NCBI GenBank assembly: GCA_016185365.1
Contig: JACPNP010000007.1
Coordinates: 1 to 64,000, forward strand
DNA length: 64,000 nt
DNA from: Terriglobales bacterium
Lineage (GTDB): Bacteria; Acidobacteriota; Terriglobia; Terriglobales; Acidobacteriaceae
Direction: 5' to 3'
Positions 24,981-33,238 of this stretch are shown here, piece after piece. Every line of letters begins with the position of its first letter. Positions within the stretch are counted from its first letter, which is position 1. A program made the position numbers and the translations under genes. The notes under the pieces were generated by a model. The model made no database searches. It saw nothing but the letters and a program-made list of their open reading frames with translations, and was not told the DNA's origin.

Positions 24981-25054
24981 TGGCTGGGCGACTAGGATTC
25001 GAACCTAGACCGAGTGCTCCAAAGGCACTTGACCTACCGTTAGTCGATCGCCCA
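24981..25054 (-). tRNA. tRNA-Gln (anticodon TTG)
   Basis: On the minus strand the seven-base acceptor TGGGCGA (25054-25048) pairs with TCGCCCA (24991-24985). The anticodon arm is AGTGC-CTTTGGA-GCACT, giving anticodon TTG. The T arm is CTAGG-TTCGAAT-CCTAG, discriminator G, and CCA is encoded (24983-24981). The U1-A72 pair is normal for tRNA-Gln. A second copy of its first 28 bases is at 25152-25182. Confidence 0.96.
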
Positions 25055-25151
25055 GTGCTTCCCGATCCTTCGACTCGCGCTCCGCGCTCGCTCAGGATTT
25101 CGCCTGCGGGCTCTCGTTCGCTCCGCTCCCTCACGCCCGCAATACGGCTCA

Positions 25152-25182
25152 ACTTGACCTACCGTTAGTCGATCGCCCAGTG
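25152..25182 (-). repeat. Duplicated 5' half of tRNA-Gln
   Basis: These 31 bases are identical to 25027-25057, which cover tRNA-Gln bases 1-28 plus three upstream bases. The copy lies 125 bp away, upstream of the real tRNA on the same strand, and cannot fold as a complete tRNA. The 94 bases between contain the inverted motif TCCTTCGACTCGCG and TCGCTCAGGAT, common in dispersed repeats. Confidence 0.9.
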
Positions 25183-25188
25183 AACACC

Positions 25189-25220
25189 AGCTACTAGCTG
25201 CTAGCTTCTAGCTGCCAGCT
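25189..25220. repeat. Heptamer tandem repeat
   Basis: AGCTACT AGCTGCT AGCTTCT AGCTGCC AGCT: 4.5 units of a seven-base theme (AGCTNCY) right next to the half-tRNA copy. The same theme is at 16710-16740. Confidence 0.8.
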
Positions 25221-25249
25221 AAAGACCAACAGCTACTTGCCCCGAGTAC

Positions 25250-26386
25250 CTAGACGAACATCCGCCGCCAGTAATCTTTTCGGGGCAGGGTCCGCGCGAC
25301 ACTCGCCGGAATGCCCTTCTTCCCCAGGTCCCGCGCGGCTTTCTCCGCGGCGGCACGGCTGCGGAAGATCCCGTAGACCGTGGATCCGGAGCCGGAGAGC
25401 GAGGCGTAGGCGCTGCCCTCGCGTTCGAGGGCCTGTTTCACTTGTCGCAAAGCTGGGAATTGATCAAAGACCACGCGTTCGAAGTCATTTGCAATCCCGG
25501 TACGGACAAGGTCGAGAAGCAGTGCCTCGGCCCGGTTCCCGCCTCGTGCGGAAACACCGGATACCAATGGGGACGCAGCCAGACAGCCATACAGCTGACG
25601 GCTGAACATATCCAGTTTACCGGACTGGGCGGAAACCGTCAAACCTTGTTGGGTCATCGGCGCGGTTTTGGCGGGTTTTCGCCGGTTGAGGAAGGTCGGC
25701 TCATTGGGCAACAATTGTGCCCGGGTGCCTTCGGGAAGTTGGTTCGCTTCGTGTCGTCGCTCGGCGGTGGTCGGCTGCTCCGGCGGCAGTTCGGCGCGGC
25801 TGGCCGGCGCGGAAAAAAGATGGTCCCAGGCGGCGAACGCCTTCGGCGTGCTCACCCCGATCTCCGGCGTGGCCACCACCAGATCCAAGGTTGGCAGATC
25901 GGGCAGCGGATACACCTGCTCGCCCCGCCCTACACCTAAGACCGTTCCGCCGATCAAAAACAGCGGCACGTCCGACCCGACCTGCTCGGCGATCCGCATC
26001 CGTTCAGCAGGGTCCAGCCGCTTCCGGGCCGCGCGCTCGATGCCGAGGATCGTGGCCACGGCATTACCCGAGGCCGCGCCCATCCCGCCCTGCACAGGCA
26101 GGCGCTTGTCGATGACGATCTTCACCCGGCCACTGAGCTTCAACGCGGCCATCGTGCGTTCGGCCGCTTTCCAGCAGGTGTTTGAGGCGTCGGTGGGCAC
26201 GCGCGGGTCGTCGCAATGAAGCTCGATGCCGGCGCGTCCCTTGGAAAGTTCGACAGTCAACCGATCGTGCAATGCGATGGTCTGGTAAACAGTCCGCAGC
26301 TCGTGGAAGTTGTCACGGCGCAGGCCGGGCGGGCCGATGTACAGACCGATGTTGATCTTGGCGAAGGATTTGATGCGCACCAGCAT
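25250..26386 (-). CDS. ispE: 4-diphosphocytidyl-2-C-methyl-D-erythritol kinase
   Basis: 378 residues; typical IspE is 280-310. The GHMP-kinase features are SFAKINIGLYIGPPGLRRDNFHEL at the N-terminus, the ATP loop LPVQGGMGAASGNAVAT near 105, and the C-terminal SLSGSGSTVYGIF. Between about residues 200 and 280 there is an extra segment of about 70-80 residues (Glu/Arg/Pro-rich) not expected in the family. The enzyme phosphorylates CDP-methylerythritol in the MEP isoprenoid pathway. It is upstream of tRNA-Gln and prs, as in many bacteria. Confidence 0.9.
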   Translation of the reverse strand: MLVRIKSFAKINIGLYIGPPGLRRDNFHELRTVYQTIALHDRLTVELSKGRAGIELHCDDPRVPTDASNTCWKAAERTMAALKLSGRVKIVIDKRLPVQGGMGAASGNAVATILGIERAARKRLDPAERMRIAEQVGSDVPLFLIGGTVLGVGRGEQVYPLPDLPTLDLVVATPEIGVSTPKAFAAWDHLFSAPASRAELPPEQPTTAERRHEANQLPEGTRAQLLPNEPTFLNRRKPAKTAPMTQQGLTVSAQSGKLDMFSRQLYGCLAASPLVSGVSARGGNRAEALLLDLVRTGIANDFERVVFDQFPALRQVKQALEREGSAYASLSGSGSTVYGIFRSRAAAEKAARDLGKKGIPASVARTLPRKDYWRRMFV

Positions 26387-26417
26387 GGGCGAAGTGATTG
26401 TAGCGGATGCGGCGTAG

Positions 26418-27305
26418 CTAGTAGATGCGCGTCGTCGCTCCGCCGGCGATCTTGAAGACCTTCACGGAATCGATCGCGTATTCCAGGACATAAGCGACGT
26501 CGCCCGAGAATGTGATGCCAGTCGGGCCGAAGGGATAAGTGGAGCGGTGAAAGACCGTCATCTTGCCATCCGTCCCGAATTTCTCCACCTGCCCCGCGCC
26601 ATAATTGGCGACGAAGACGTTGCCCGCATCATCCACGGCCATGCCCATCAGCGCATGCCGGGGTTGCACCCACAGGGTGGCGCGCTTGCGTCCGGCAAAC
26701 TTCGCCGGCAAGGTCCGCACCTCGCCTGCCGGCAAGACGCGGCGCAGGCGGCCCGCGTCCGTCAGATAGAGGTTGCCGTCACGGGCAGCGTAGATCCAGA
26801 TCACGTCGGTAAATCCCGCGACCGCTCCGGTTCCATCCTTATTCGTGGCCGCGCCGCCCGCCACGAGTTCTTCACGGCCATCAGGACGCAGGCGGAACAA
26901 GCGCTTTTCCCGCATGAGGTACTGGTTCCCAGCGGCGTCGCGGACCAGGGAGTATTTGTAGTCGAAACCTGCCTCAGGCGGAGCCAGCCGCTCGAGCTTC
27001 CCATGCGCGGTCAGCTTCCACGGATAATGCCAGAACTTCTGCTGGGCCGATTCATACCAGAGGTGTTCGCCGAGCAGGTTTCCTTCGGCATCAAGGTACA
27101 GCTCGTGCGTGTGCACGTTGGGCACAGCGACGGTCTTCGTCCCGTCCGGAGCGAGCTTCCATACCTGTTTCAGATCGGTGAAGTAAACGTTGCCGGCCTT
27201 GTCCACCACGATCCCGATGCCGGGATGCGCGAGCGCGGGTAGCGAGCAAAGTAACAGCAGGCCGGTGGCGGCCTTGCGTCGGAGGGTTCTCATCGGCGCG
27301 GCCAT
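26418..27305 (-). CDS. Secreted NHL/SMP-30-like beta-propeller protein
   Basis: 295 residues. A signal peptide (TGLLLLCSLPALA) is followed by repeated D.AGNVYFTD / DAAGNQYLM / DDAGNVFVANYG units, the blade pattern of NHL or SMP-30 beta-propellers. There are about six blades and no catalytic motif that I can assign. Start could be 27305 or the second ATG at 27293; both keep the signal peptide. It lies 20 bases downstream of the DUF5916 gene, so the two may be co-transcribed. Function unknown; periplasmic binding or lactonase-like activity possible. Confidence 0.7.
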   Translation of the reverse strand: MAAPMRTLRRKAATGLLLLCSLPALAHPGIGIVVDKAGNVYFTDLKQVWKLAPDGTKTVAVPNVHTHELYLDAEGNLLGEHLWYESAQQKFWHYPWKLTAHGKLERLAPPEAGFDYKYSLVRDAAGNQYLMREKRLFRLRPDGREELVAGGAATNKDGTGAVAGFTDVIWIYAARDGNLYLTDAGRLRRVLPAGEVRTLPAKFAGRKRATLWVQPRHALMGMAVDDAGNVFVANYGAGQVEKFGTDGKMTVFHRSTYPFGPTGITFSGDVAYVLEYAIDSVKVFKIAGGATTRIY

Positions 27306-27324
27306 TGTAGCGAACAGCCCCGCC

Positions 27325-29589
27325 TCAGAACCGGAACAAATAACTTGCTTTGAAGAACAGTCCGCGTGAGTCGTTGATGAAGCGGTTGGGCGGCGTGCCC
27401 GGGCCGTTGAAGGTCGGGTCAGGGTTGGAAAGGTTGGTGTTGTAACCGAGGTAGAGGGCCGTGCCCGGATGCGGCAGCCAGGTGAGCAGCACGTCGGTGT
27501 TGAATCTTTTGGCCTTGCTGAGCGAAGTGAAGTTCGGGTTGGCCAGCAGCGACGTGTACTGCATGATGAAGCGCGCTGAGATCGCTTTGGTGAACTGGTA
27601 GTTCCAGCGCGAGCGCAGGATGTGCAACGTGAAGCTGCTGCTGTCCGTGGCCCGGTCGCGATAGCGGTTGAGGAAATAGGTGTTGCCGATGGTCAGCGCG
27701 GAGAACGGTTTCACCGTGGTGTAGAGATTGATGTAGTTGTACTTGCCCTTCACCGGCGGGTTCGGGTCCGCTGGGACGTAGTTGATGTCCGTGCCCCAGC
27801 CGAACTCGCCGTTCATCGAGAGCTGCTTGAACCAGGCGGTGCCGAAGAAGATGCCGCGCCGCGCGGTGTTGTACTCCTGATCGATCACCAGCGTGGAAAA
27901 ATCCTTGGGCCGCAGGCGGTCGAAGCCGAAGTTGCCAAAGGCCCCGAACGAGGTCTGGCGCGCCAGCCGTACCCGGTAATTCGCGTTCAGGTAATGCGAG
28001 AGTTTCTTGCCGCTGTGGTCAAAGACGATCTCATTAAAGGCGGAGAAGCCGTGGTTCACGAATTTTGGTTTCTCCGGCCACCAGAAGTATTCGGCGTAGT
28101 TGCTCCAGCGGCGGATGTCCGGCCGGCGGAAGAACCCGGTGCGGGTGAGGAAGTGCTCGCTGGTGTCGGTGTACTGGGTGTTCCCATAGAAGTGCTTGCC
28201 GGAACGCTCGAACCAGAGGTGGAATGAGGTGCCGGTCTTGTCCGGGCCCGGGCCGTCCTTGTCGTCACTGAGCACGCCTTGGAACTCCATCGTATATTTC
28301 GATCCGAACTTGAGCCGGCCATCCACGCTGCTCACGCGATTGAAGTCGTCCAGGAACTGGCGATGGGTGTAGAGCACGCCGATGCTGCTGCCCTTCCACA
28401 GGTCGCGCGCGCCGCGGAACACGCCGTATTTGGCGCGCTTGTCGCGCAGCGGGTCGGCGTCCGGCACCACGCGGCCGGGCGACTGATCGTCCGCGAACAG
28501 GATGCCCAGCTTGTACGGGCCCTGCTTGCCGGTCAGCCGTATCCCGTATTGCGGGTCGGCGATGCGGCGCGTGAACAGCAATGTGATGGGCGTGTTGAAG
28601 AAGTCCGAGTTCTCGAGAAAGAACGGACGCTTCTCCGGGAAGAACACTTCGAAGCGCTGATTGACGGTGACCTGCGGCTCGTCAGACTCCACCTGCCCGA
28701 AATCCGGATTGAGGGTGGCATCGAGCACGAAGCTGTCTTTGAGCACGATCTTCGCGTCCAGGCCGTAATCCGGGCGGAAGTGCGCGCCGCCGAACTGCGG
28801 GTTGGCCGGGTCGCGCAGATCGGGCGCGCGGAAACTGCGTCCGGCGACGTAAGGAATGAACTGCATGTTGCGCCCGGGCGAGATCTTCTCCATGCCCTCG
28901 GCCTGGCCCTCCTGGGTCAACCGGCCGGAGACGTTCTTGGTGCTCTGCGGCCAGAACAGGTTCTCATTCGTGCGCGGGTTCACCCGCTGCAGCAACAGGC
29001 CCCAGCGCTGGGTCCGGGTGGCGGGAAAGCGCATGCTCTTGAACGGGATGGTGAAGGAAGCGACCCAGCCCTGCGGCGTCCTGCGGCCGTCGGAGTACCA
29101 GACCGTGTCGAAGGAAGGGTCATACCCGTTCTCCTCCGTCCATAAATAGTCGAACTGCACGCCTTTGGGGTTGGTCATGAAGCCGTAGCTGCGGCGCTGG
29201 TCGTTGAATGTGTCCAGATAGACCTGGACCTCATCATCTTCCGGGCCGATATTGTCACGGCGCGCGAGCCGGGAACGCACGCTGCCGGGCTTGTCATCGA
29301 AGCAAATGAAAATGGCATAGAAATTCTTGTCGTCGTAACCCAGGTAGACTTCCGTGCGGTTCATCGCGGGCGCGCCGTCTTTGGGCTCGCGTTGCAGGAA
29401 GGCGTCCACCTTGGCCAGCTTGCCCGCCCATTCGGGGCTGGGCTTCATCTCCAGGAACGCTTCCAGCGGCGGCGCTTTCTCGATGCGCGGGATCTTGACG
29501 GAGCCGTTGACCGTGATGCGGTCGGGTGCGGCGAATGACACGGTGGACAACACCAACAGGGAGACGAAGAGAGACCCGACGATTCGCAT
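27325..29589 (-). CDS. DUF5916 outer-membrane protein with CBM9-like N-terminal domain
   Basis: 754 residues from ATG 29589, which starts a clean signal peptide (VGSLFVSLLVLSTVSFA); an upstream start at 29637 is rejected. Residues 45-230 form a CBM9-like domain (TEVYLGYDDKNFYAIFICFDD, EVQVYLDTFNDQRRSYGF). The rest, with SRSFRAPDLRDP, RFEVFFPEKRPFFLENSDFF and ending SYLFRF, is the DUF5916 barrel-like region. Terminal phenylalanine supports outer-membrane insertion. Substrate unknown; the family is widespread in Acidobacteriota and Bacteroidota. Confidence 0.88.
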   Translation of the reverse strand: MRIVGSLFVSLLVLSTVSFAAPDRITVNGSVKIPRIEKAPPLEAFLEMKPSPEWAGKLAKVDAFLQREPKDGAPAMNRTEVYLGYDDKNFYAIFICFDDKPGSVRSRLARRDNIGPEDDEVQVYLDTFNDQRRSYGFMTNPKGVQFDYLWTEENGYDPSFDTVWYSDGRRTPQGWVASFTIPFKSMRFPATRTQRWGLLLQRVNPRTNENLFWPQSTKNVSGRLTQEGQAEGMEKISPGRNMQFIPYVAGRSFRAPDLRDPANPQFGGAHFRPDYGLDAKIVLKDSFVLDATLNPDFGQVESDEPQVTVNQRFEVFFPEKRPFFLENSDFFNTPITLLFTRRIADPQYGIRLTGKQGPYKLGILFADDQSPGRVVPDADPLRDKRAKYGVFRGARDLWKGSSIGVLYTHRQFLDDFNRVSSVDGRLKFGSKYTMEFQGVLSDDKDGPGPDKTGTSFHLWFERSGKHFYGNTQYTDTSEHFLTRTGFFRRPDIRRWSNYAEYFWWPEKPKFVNHGFSAFNEIVFDHSGKKLSHYLNANYRVRLARQTSFGAFGNFGFDRLRPKDFSTLVIDQEYNTARRGIFFGTAWFKQLSMNGEFGWGTDINYVPADPNPPVKGKYNYINLYTTVKPFSALTIGNTYFLNRYRDRATDSSSFTLHILRSRWNYQFTKAISARFIMQYTSLLANPNFTSLSKAKRFNTDVLLTWLPHPGTALYLGYNTNLSNPDPTFNGPGTPPNRFINDSRGLFFKASYLFRF

Positions 29590-29696
29590 AGGACACCCGG
29601 CGCTGGATTCCCCACGGAACTCCAGCGCGAACAGCAATTGGTAAGACCAGGCTGGACCGGGATGGGGCCGGTCCGGCCCGGCGACAGCAAACTTCC

Positions 29697-29951
29697 CTAT
29701 AAAGGATACGACGTCTGACTCACCCGGATGCTGCCGTGACTGGAACGCAACTCCAACCGCGGGCCGCCGCCGTTGATCTTTCCCTGTAAAGCTTCGCGTC
29801 CGCGGTATGCTGGCGTTTCGACCGGATGATCGGTCGAAACGGATCCGCCGCTGGTGCGGCGCATGGGAGTAAGTCCGTCTCCGGGCATGTTCGGACCTCC
29901 GTGTTGGCCTTTAGACGGAAAGACACACGGACGGTCAGCTTGCGTTCCCAT
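29697..29951 (-). pseudogene. Relic of a DUF4097 gene C-terminus
   Basis: The 84-codon frame ends with GKINGGGPRLELRSSHGSIRVS, which closely parallels the end of the DUF4097 protein at 14513 (GRLNGGGPVLKLYTTNGNIRI), and TSGGSVSTDHPV also fits this family. The upstream part shifts frame (KLTVRVSFRLKANTEV reads in another frame). No start, signal peptide or repeat body remains. I read it as the decayed 3' end of a DUF4097 gene. Confidence 0.5.
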
Positions 29952-29990
29952 TTGGGTGGGATGAACAGCGATGTATTCCTGGGCTAGAAC

Positions 29991-31031
29991 CTAGAACAAT
30001 GCGTTCTGCTTCGTCCCAGGGACGATCCCGAAGTGCTCGTAGGCCAGCTTGGTGGCCACGCGTCCGCGCGGGGTGCGGTCAAGGAACCCGATCTGGATGA
30101 GGAACGGCTCGTAGATGTCTTCGATGGCATCCGGCTCTTCCGCCAGCGCCGCCGCCAGCGTGTTCAGACCGACCGGGCCGCCCTGGTACTTCTCGATGAT
30201 GGTGAGCATCAGCTTTCGGTCCACTTCGTCGAAGCCGTGCCGGTCCACTTCCAGCATTTTGAGCGCGGCCTGCGCGGTGGCCAGGTCGATGTGGCCCGCG
30301 CCCCGCACCTGGGCGTAATCGCGCACCCGTCGCAATAAACGGTTGGCTATGCGCGGCGTGCCCCGCGCGCGTCCGGCGATCTCCTTTGCGCCGGCTTTGT
30401 CCACGCGGATGCCGAGGATCTCCGCCGAACGTTCCACGATCACGGTCAAATCCTGATCGGTGTAGAACTCCAGCCGCAGCACGATGCCGAAGCGTGAGCG
30501 CAGCGGCGCTGAAAGCAGTCCCGCGCGCGTGGTGGCGGCGACGAAAGTGAACGCGGGCACATCCATGGTGTGGGTACGAGCGGACGGCCCCTGCCCGATG
30601 ATGATGTCCAGCTTGTAGTCCTCGAGAGCGGAATAAAGGATCTCTTCGAGCGCCGGTTGCAGGCGATGGACCTCATCGAAGAACAGCACCTGCTTGGCAC
30701 GCACGTTGGTGAGGATGGCGGTGAGGTCGCCTTTGATCTGCAGCACCGGGCCGGAGGTCTGCTGGAACTCCGCGCCCATCTCGTTGGCGATGATCGAGGC
30801 CAGCGTGGTCTTGCCCAGGCCGGGCGGGCCGTAGAGCAAAACATGGTCCAGGGTCTCGCCGCGGGAACGCGCCGCCTCGATGGCCACGGAGAGGTTCTCC
30901 TTCACCTTCGCTTGTCCGATGAATTCCTGCAGGCGGCGGGGGCGGAGCTTGAGCTCGAAGGAGCCATCGTCATCCAGCGAAGCCGCCGAGACGATCCGGT
31001 CACGCTCGAGCTTGTCCTTCGAGGCCGCCAC
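29991..31031 (-). CDS. ruvB: Holliday junction branch migration ATPase RuvB
   Basis: 346 residues starting at GTG 31031. Walker A is [14 protein letters not shown], Walker B is [10 protein letters not shown], sensor I is [18 protein letters not shown], and the winged helix DNA-binding end ([25 protein letters not shown]) is intact. It drives branch migration with RuvA in recombination repair. ruvA and ruvC are not adjacent; a small unknown gene lies upstream. Confidence 0.97.
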   Translation of the reverse strand: MAASKDKLERDRIVSAASLDDDGSFELKLRPRRLQEFIGQAKVKENLSVAIEAARSRGETLDHVLLYGPPGLGKTTLASIIANEMGAEFQQTSGPVLQIKGDLTAILTNVRAKQVLFFDEVHRLQPALEEILYSALEDYKLDIIIGQGPSARTHTMDVPAFTFVAATTRAGLLSAPLRSRFGIVLRLEFYTDQDLTVIVERSAEILGIRVDKAGAKEIAGRARGTPRIANRLLRRVRDYAQVRGAGHIDLATAQAALKMLEVDRHGFDEVDRKLMLTIIEKYQGGPVGLNTLAAALAEEPDAIEDIYEPFLIQIGFLDRTPRGRVATKLAYEHFGIVPGTKQNALF

Positions 31032-31088
31032 TGAGCATTAGTGTAACCGGATTTTGCGGAGAGGAAAAAGGAAAGCGAAGAGGCTGGG

Positions 31089-31292
31089 CTACGGTTCCTC
31101 GCGCGTGCGCCCGACTTCGGCGATCACTTCCTGCAGCACCAGTTTGCCGTCCTCATAGACGGCGCGCACCAGCTTTTGCCGGTAGGTGCGGTTGGAGAAC
31201 ACGGCGGAGGCTGGCTCAAAGGAGAGGAAGGAGGCATGCAGGTTCCAGCGGCCCTTGTTCTCCAGCCAGATCTCGAATTGCTCGGCTTGCAT
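31089..31292 (-). CDS. Small conserved-looking hypothetical protein
   Basis: 67 residues, not recognised. It starts MQAEQFEIWLENKGRW and is rich in charged and aromatic residues, with no signal peptide or membrane segment. It sits 14 bases downstream of a membrane-protein gene and 57 bases upstream of ruvB, all on the same strand, which supports a real gene in an operon. Function unknown. Confidence 0.5.
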   Translation of the reverse strand: MQAEQFEIWLENKGRWNLHASFLSFEPASAVFSNRTYRQKLVRAVYEDGKLVLQEVIAEVGRTREEP

Positions 31293-31306
31293 AGGGAGCC
31301 GACATT

Positions 31307-31963
31307 CTATCGGCTGGCGGCGGATTTGTCCCGCGCGTCCTCCTTCAGGTCGAACAACACGTGGCCGTGCAGCGGACTGTTCTCATGCGTGATAAGGAAC
31401 GCATTCGGCCACGCCGCATTCCTCAACCAGAGGCGCAGGTCACGCGCGCCGGGCGGGACGGCGAACGCGATGTGCGTCTCATAGGACTCACCCGGCTTCA
31501 ACGGCTGATCAAGCGGCGTGCCGGTCATGGCCGGAAGCGGGGCATAGCGTGTGCCATTCGCATCCAGCACCCACAGCTCACGCGGGTTCGGTGTCAATGG
31601 GACTTCTTTTGGCCGACGAGGGCTGGTCGTGGTCTCGTCAAAGCGGGTGCGCAACGTCACCAGGAGTTGGTCGCCGTTACGAGTGACGCCGGTGATCGAG
31701 TAGGCCAGATGGCAGTCCGCCTCGCAAAAATATTTCTCCACGCCCCGGCCAAGCACATACTCCTTGCTGAACGCTGAGGCGCCGAGCAAGATCCCGGCGT
31801 AAATCCCCACAAAGACGCCCAGCAGGATGAGGCCGAGCCGGGCACGGTCCCGGTGCCCGGCGATGGCGGCGACCGCGACCCAGGTGAATCCGGCGAACAC
31901 GGCGAGACAGGCGCCAAGGAACGCGAGGATGACGAGCGGGGCCTGGGATACATCCGTGATCAT
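31307..31963 (-). CDS. Membrane-anchored hypothetical protein, probable target of the adjacent regulator
   Basis: About 218 residues from ATG 31963 (AGGAAAG eight to ten bases before). Two membrane segments lie in the first 75 residues (LVILAFLGACLAVFAGFTWVAV and LGLILLGVFVGIYAGILLGA). The C-terminal 130 residues form a beta-rich domain with two cysteines (YFCEADCHLAY) resembling DUF4352-type domains. A palindrome at 31986-32002 lies in its promoter and matches the one upstream of the gene at 32509. Function unknown. Confidence 0.65.
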   Translation of the reverse strand: MITDVSQAPLVILAFLGACLAVFAGFTWVAVAAIAGHRDRARLGLILLGVFVGIYAGILLGASAFSKEYVLGRGVEKYFCEADCHLAYSITGVTRNGDQLLVTLRTRFDETTTSPRRPKEVPLTPNPRELWVLDANGTRYAPLPAMTGTPLDQPLKPGESYETHIAFAVPPGARDLRLWLRNAAWPNAFLITHENSPLHGHVLFDLKEDARDKSAASR

Positions 31964-31985
31964 GGTTCTTTCCTTCCATGAAAGT

Positions 31986-32002
31986 ACTTTGTGTTGTAAA
32001 GT
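31986..32002. promoter_or_regulatory. Operator-like palindrome (7-3-7), copy 1
   Basis: ACTTTGT gtt GTAAAGT, just upstream of the gene starting at 31963. It has the same size and left arm as the element at 33215-33231 and lies between this target and the winged-helix regulator gene. Confidence 0.6.
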
Positions 32003-32027
32003 CACGGCACAAAAAAATTTTCGCGCC

Positions 32028-32411
32028 CTATTTCTTGCGTGTGGCCTGGATCAATGACTCCATCTCATCCAGATACCGCTCCAGGGCGCGGCGTCCGGCG
32101 GCGGTCATGCGGTATTCGGTGCGGGGCATGCGTCCGGCGAACGACTTCTCGCAATGGATGTATTGCGCCTCTTCCAGCTTGCGCGCATGCACGCTCAGGT
32201 TTCCGTCCGTGGTGTTCAGCAGCTTCTTCAACTCGTTGAAGGTGAGCGCAGAATTCACTGCCAGGGCGCTGAGGATGCCCAGCCGCAGCCGCTCATGGAT
32301 CACGCGGTCGAGTTCGACCGGCGTCGGCGGCACCGGTCGAGCGGGCTTGGCGGTCTTCACCGCCGCGCGCCTGGTGGCGGGAGTGGTCGAGGATGGATTC
32401 GGTTTCGTCAC
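32028..32411 (-). CDS. Winged-helix transcriptional regulator (HTH_27 type)
   Basis: 127 residues from a GTG start. After a Pro/Ala/Lys-rich N-terminus of about 35 residues comes a winged helix: RLGILSALAVNSALTFNELKKLLNTTDGNLSVHARKLEEAQYIHCEK, then a wing with RTEYRMTAAGRRALERYLDEME. This matches the PF13601-type MarR/ArsR-like regulators with no visible metal ligands. It probably controls the flanking membrane-protein genes, since two similar palindromes lie in their promoters (31986 and 33215). The effector is unknown. Confidence 0.82.
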   Translation of the reverse strand: MTKPNPSSTTPATRRAAVKTAKPARPVPPTPVELDRVIHERLRLGILSALAVNSALTFNELKKLLNTTDGNLSVHARKLEEAQYIHCEKSFAGRMPRTEYRMTAAGRRALERYLDEMESLIQATRKK

Positions 32412-32435
32412 TGCCTATGACTTCGATGTTTCTGC

Positions 32436-32498
32436 CGCCCCTAAAGGGGCTTGAACAGTTGGATCCTCATACCGGCACGGCGAAAGCCGCGCCCTTTT
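32436..32498. repeat. Composite hairpin element, copy 2 (degenerate)
   Basis: GCCCC-TAAA-GGGGC (32437-32450) followed after about 30 bases by a diverged second hairpin CACGGC-GAAA-GCCGCG and CCCTTTTAC. Same order and orientation as the elements at 12857 and 33781. Confidence 0.65.
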
Positions 32499-32508
32499 AC
32501 AAAATCGC

Positions 32509-33174
32509 TTATCCACCGTACCGCCGGGCGATGATCCCGCCAAAGATGAGATGCAGCCCCGCGAATCCCAGCAACATATATAGGTTCACCCATCCCGTGG
32601 GCAAGAAGATCGCCAGCGCGCCCAGCCCGAGAAAACACGCGCCCATCACCGGCACGATCTTCACGGAGAACTCGCCCGCCGTGATGACGGCTGTGCCGTA
32701 GAGCATCAGCCACATGGCCGGGATCAGCCCGCGCATGGCATGGGGAAACATGGCCAGCGTGAGCAGGGCTCCCACCAGCATCGGCGGAATGAAATGGGTG
32801 GCGAATTTCCGGCCCGGCCCGCTGAGCAATGATTGCCCCGCGCGTTCCGCTTTGCGCAGCATGGCCCACAGGCCGATCCCCATCGCGACCACCGCTTCCA
32901 CCAGCCAGAGGTAAAGCCAGGTACGGGTGATCTGCCCATCGCTTTGCCACGCCGCATAGGATCCGGTGGCCAGCGCGGTCAGCCCGATGGCCATCATCCC
33001 CTGCCCGGGCACGGCGGTGAACGCACCCGCCGACTCCATGGTCTGGCGGATGAAGCGCAGTTGCTCGATGGCTTCTCCCGCCGGCGGCATCAGGTCCTGG
33101 ATCTCCGGCACAGGTGCGGTTTCTCGGGCGGATGAGGTCCGGCGATGGCGCGGCTTGCGGCAGGGCTGTTGCAT
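32509..33174 (-). CDS. Hypothetical integral membrane protein, co-transcribed with the winged-helix regulator
   Basis: Up to 221 residues. After a soluble N-terminal part of about 55 residues there are five membrane segments (for example GMMAIGLTALATGSYAAW, WLYLWLVEAVVAMGIGLWAM, MLVGALLTLAMFPHAM, GACFLGLGALAIFLPTG, LYMLLGFAGLHLIFGGII). A promoter at 33185-33212 would start only about four bases before ATG 33174, so the true start may be further in, for example the methionine about 28 codons downstream (MPPAGEAIEQL). Regulator gene follows 97 bases later. Function unknown. Confidence 0.7.
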   Translation of the reverse strand: MQQPCRKPRHRRTSSARETAPVPEIQDLMPPAGEAIEQLRFIRQTMESAGAFTAVPGQGMMAIGLTALATGSYAAWQSDGQITRTWLYLWLVEAVVAMGIGLWAMLRKAERAGQSLLSGPGRKFATHFIPPMLVGALLTLAMFPHAMRGLIPAMWLMLYGTAVITAGEFSVKIVPVMGACFLGLGALAIFLPTGWVNLYMLLGFAGLHLIFGGIIARRYGG

Positions 33175-33184
33175 GTTCGGGACG

Positions 33185-33212
33185 ATGATAGCAGTTGGTG
33201 TGACTGTGTCAA
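33185..33212 (-). promoter_or_regulatory. Sigma70-type promoter of the membrane protein-regulator operon
   Basis: On the minus strand TTGACA (33212-33207), 16-base spacer, TATCAT (33190-33185), a five-of-six -10. The palindrome at 33215-33231 lies directly upstream of the -35. Confidence 0.6.
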
Positions 33213-33214
33213 GT

Positions 33215-33231
33215 ACTTTGTACTACAGAGT
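33215..33231. promoter_or_regulatory. Operator-like palindrome (7-3-7), copy 2
   Basis: ACTTTGT act ACAGAGT, three bases upstream of the -35 of the promoter at 33185-33212. It shares the ACTTTGT arm and the spacing with the element at 31986. Its location next to the -35 would suit activation or steric repression by the winged-helix protein. Confidence 0.6.
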
Positions 33232-33238
33232 AAAGAGG

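Noticed and set aside
25152-25182. A second tRNA gene
   Set aside because: Only the 5' half is present, with no anticodon or T arm; it is a repeat of tRNA-Gln.
29697-29951. A functional 84-residue gene
   Set aside because: No ribosome site, no signal peptide, and similarity only to the end of a larger family; treated as a relic.
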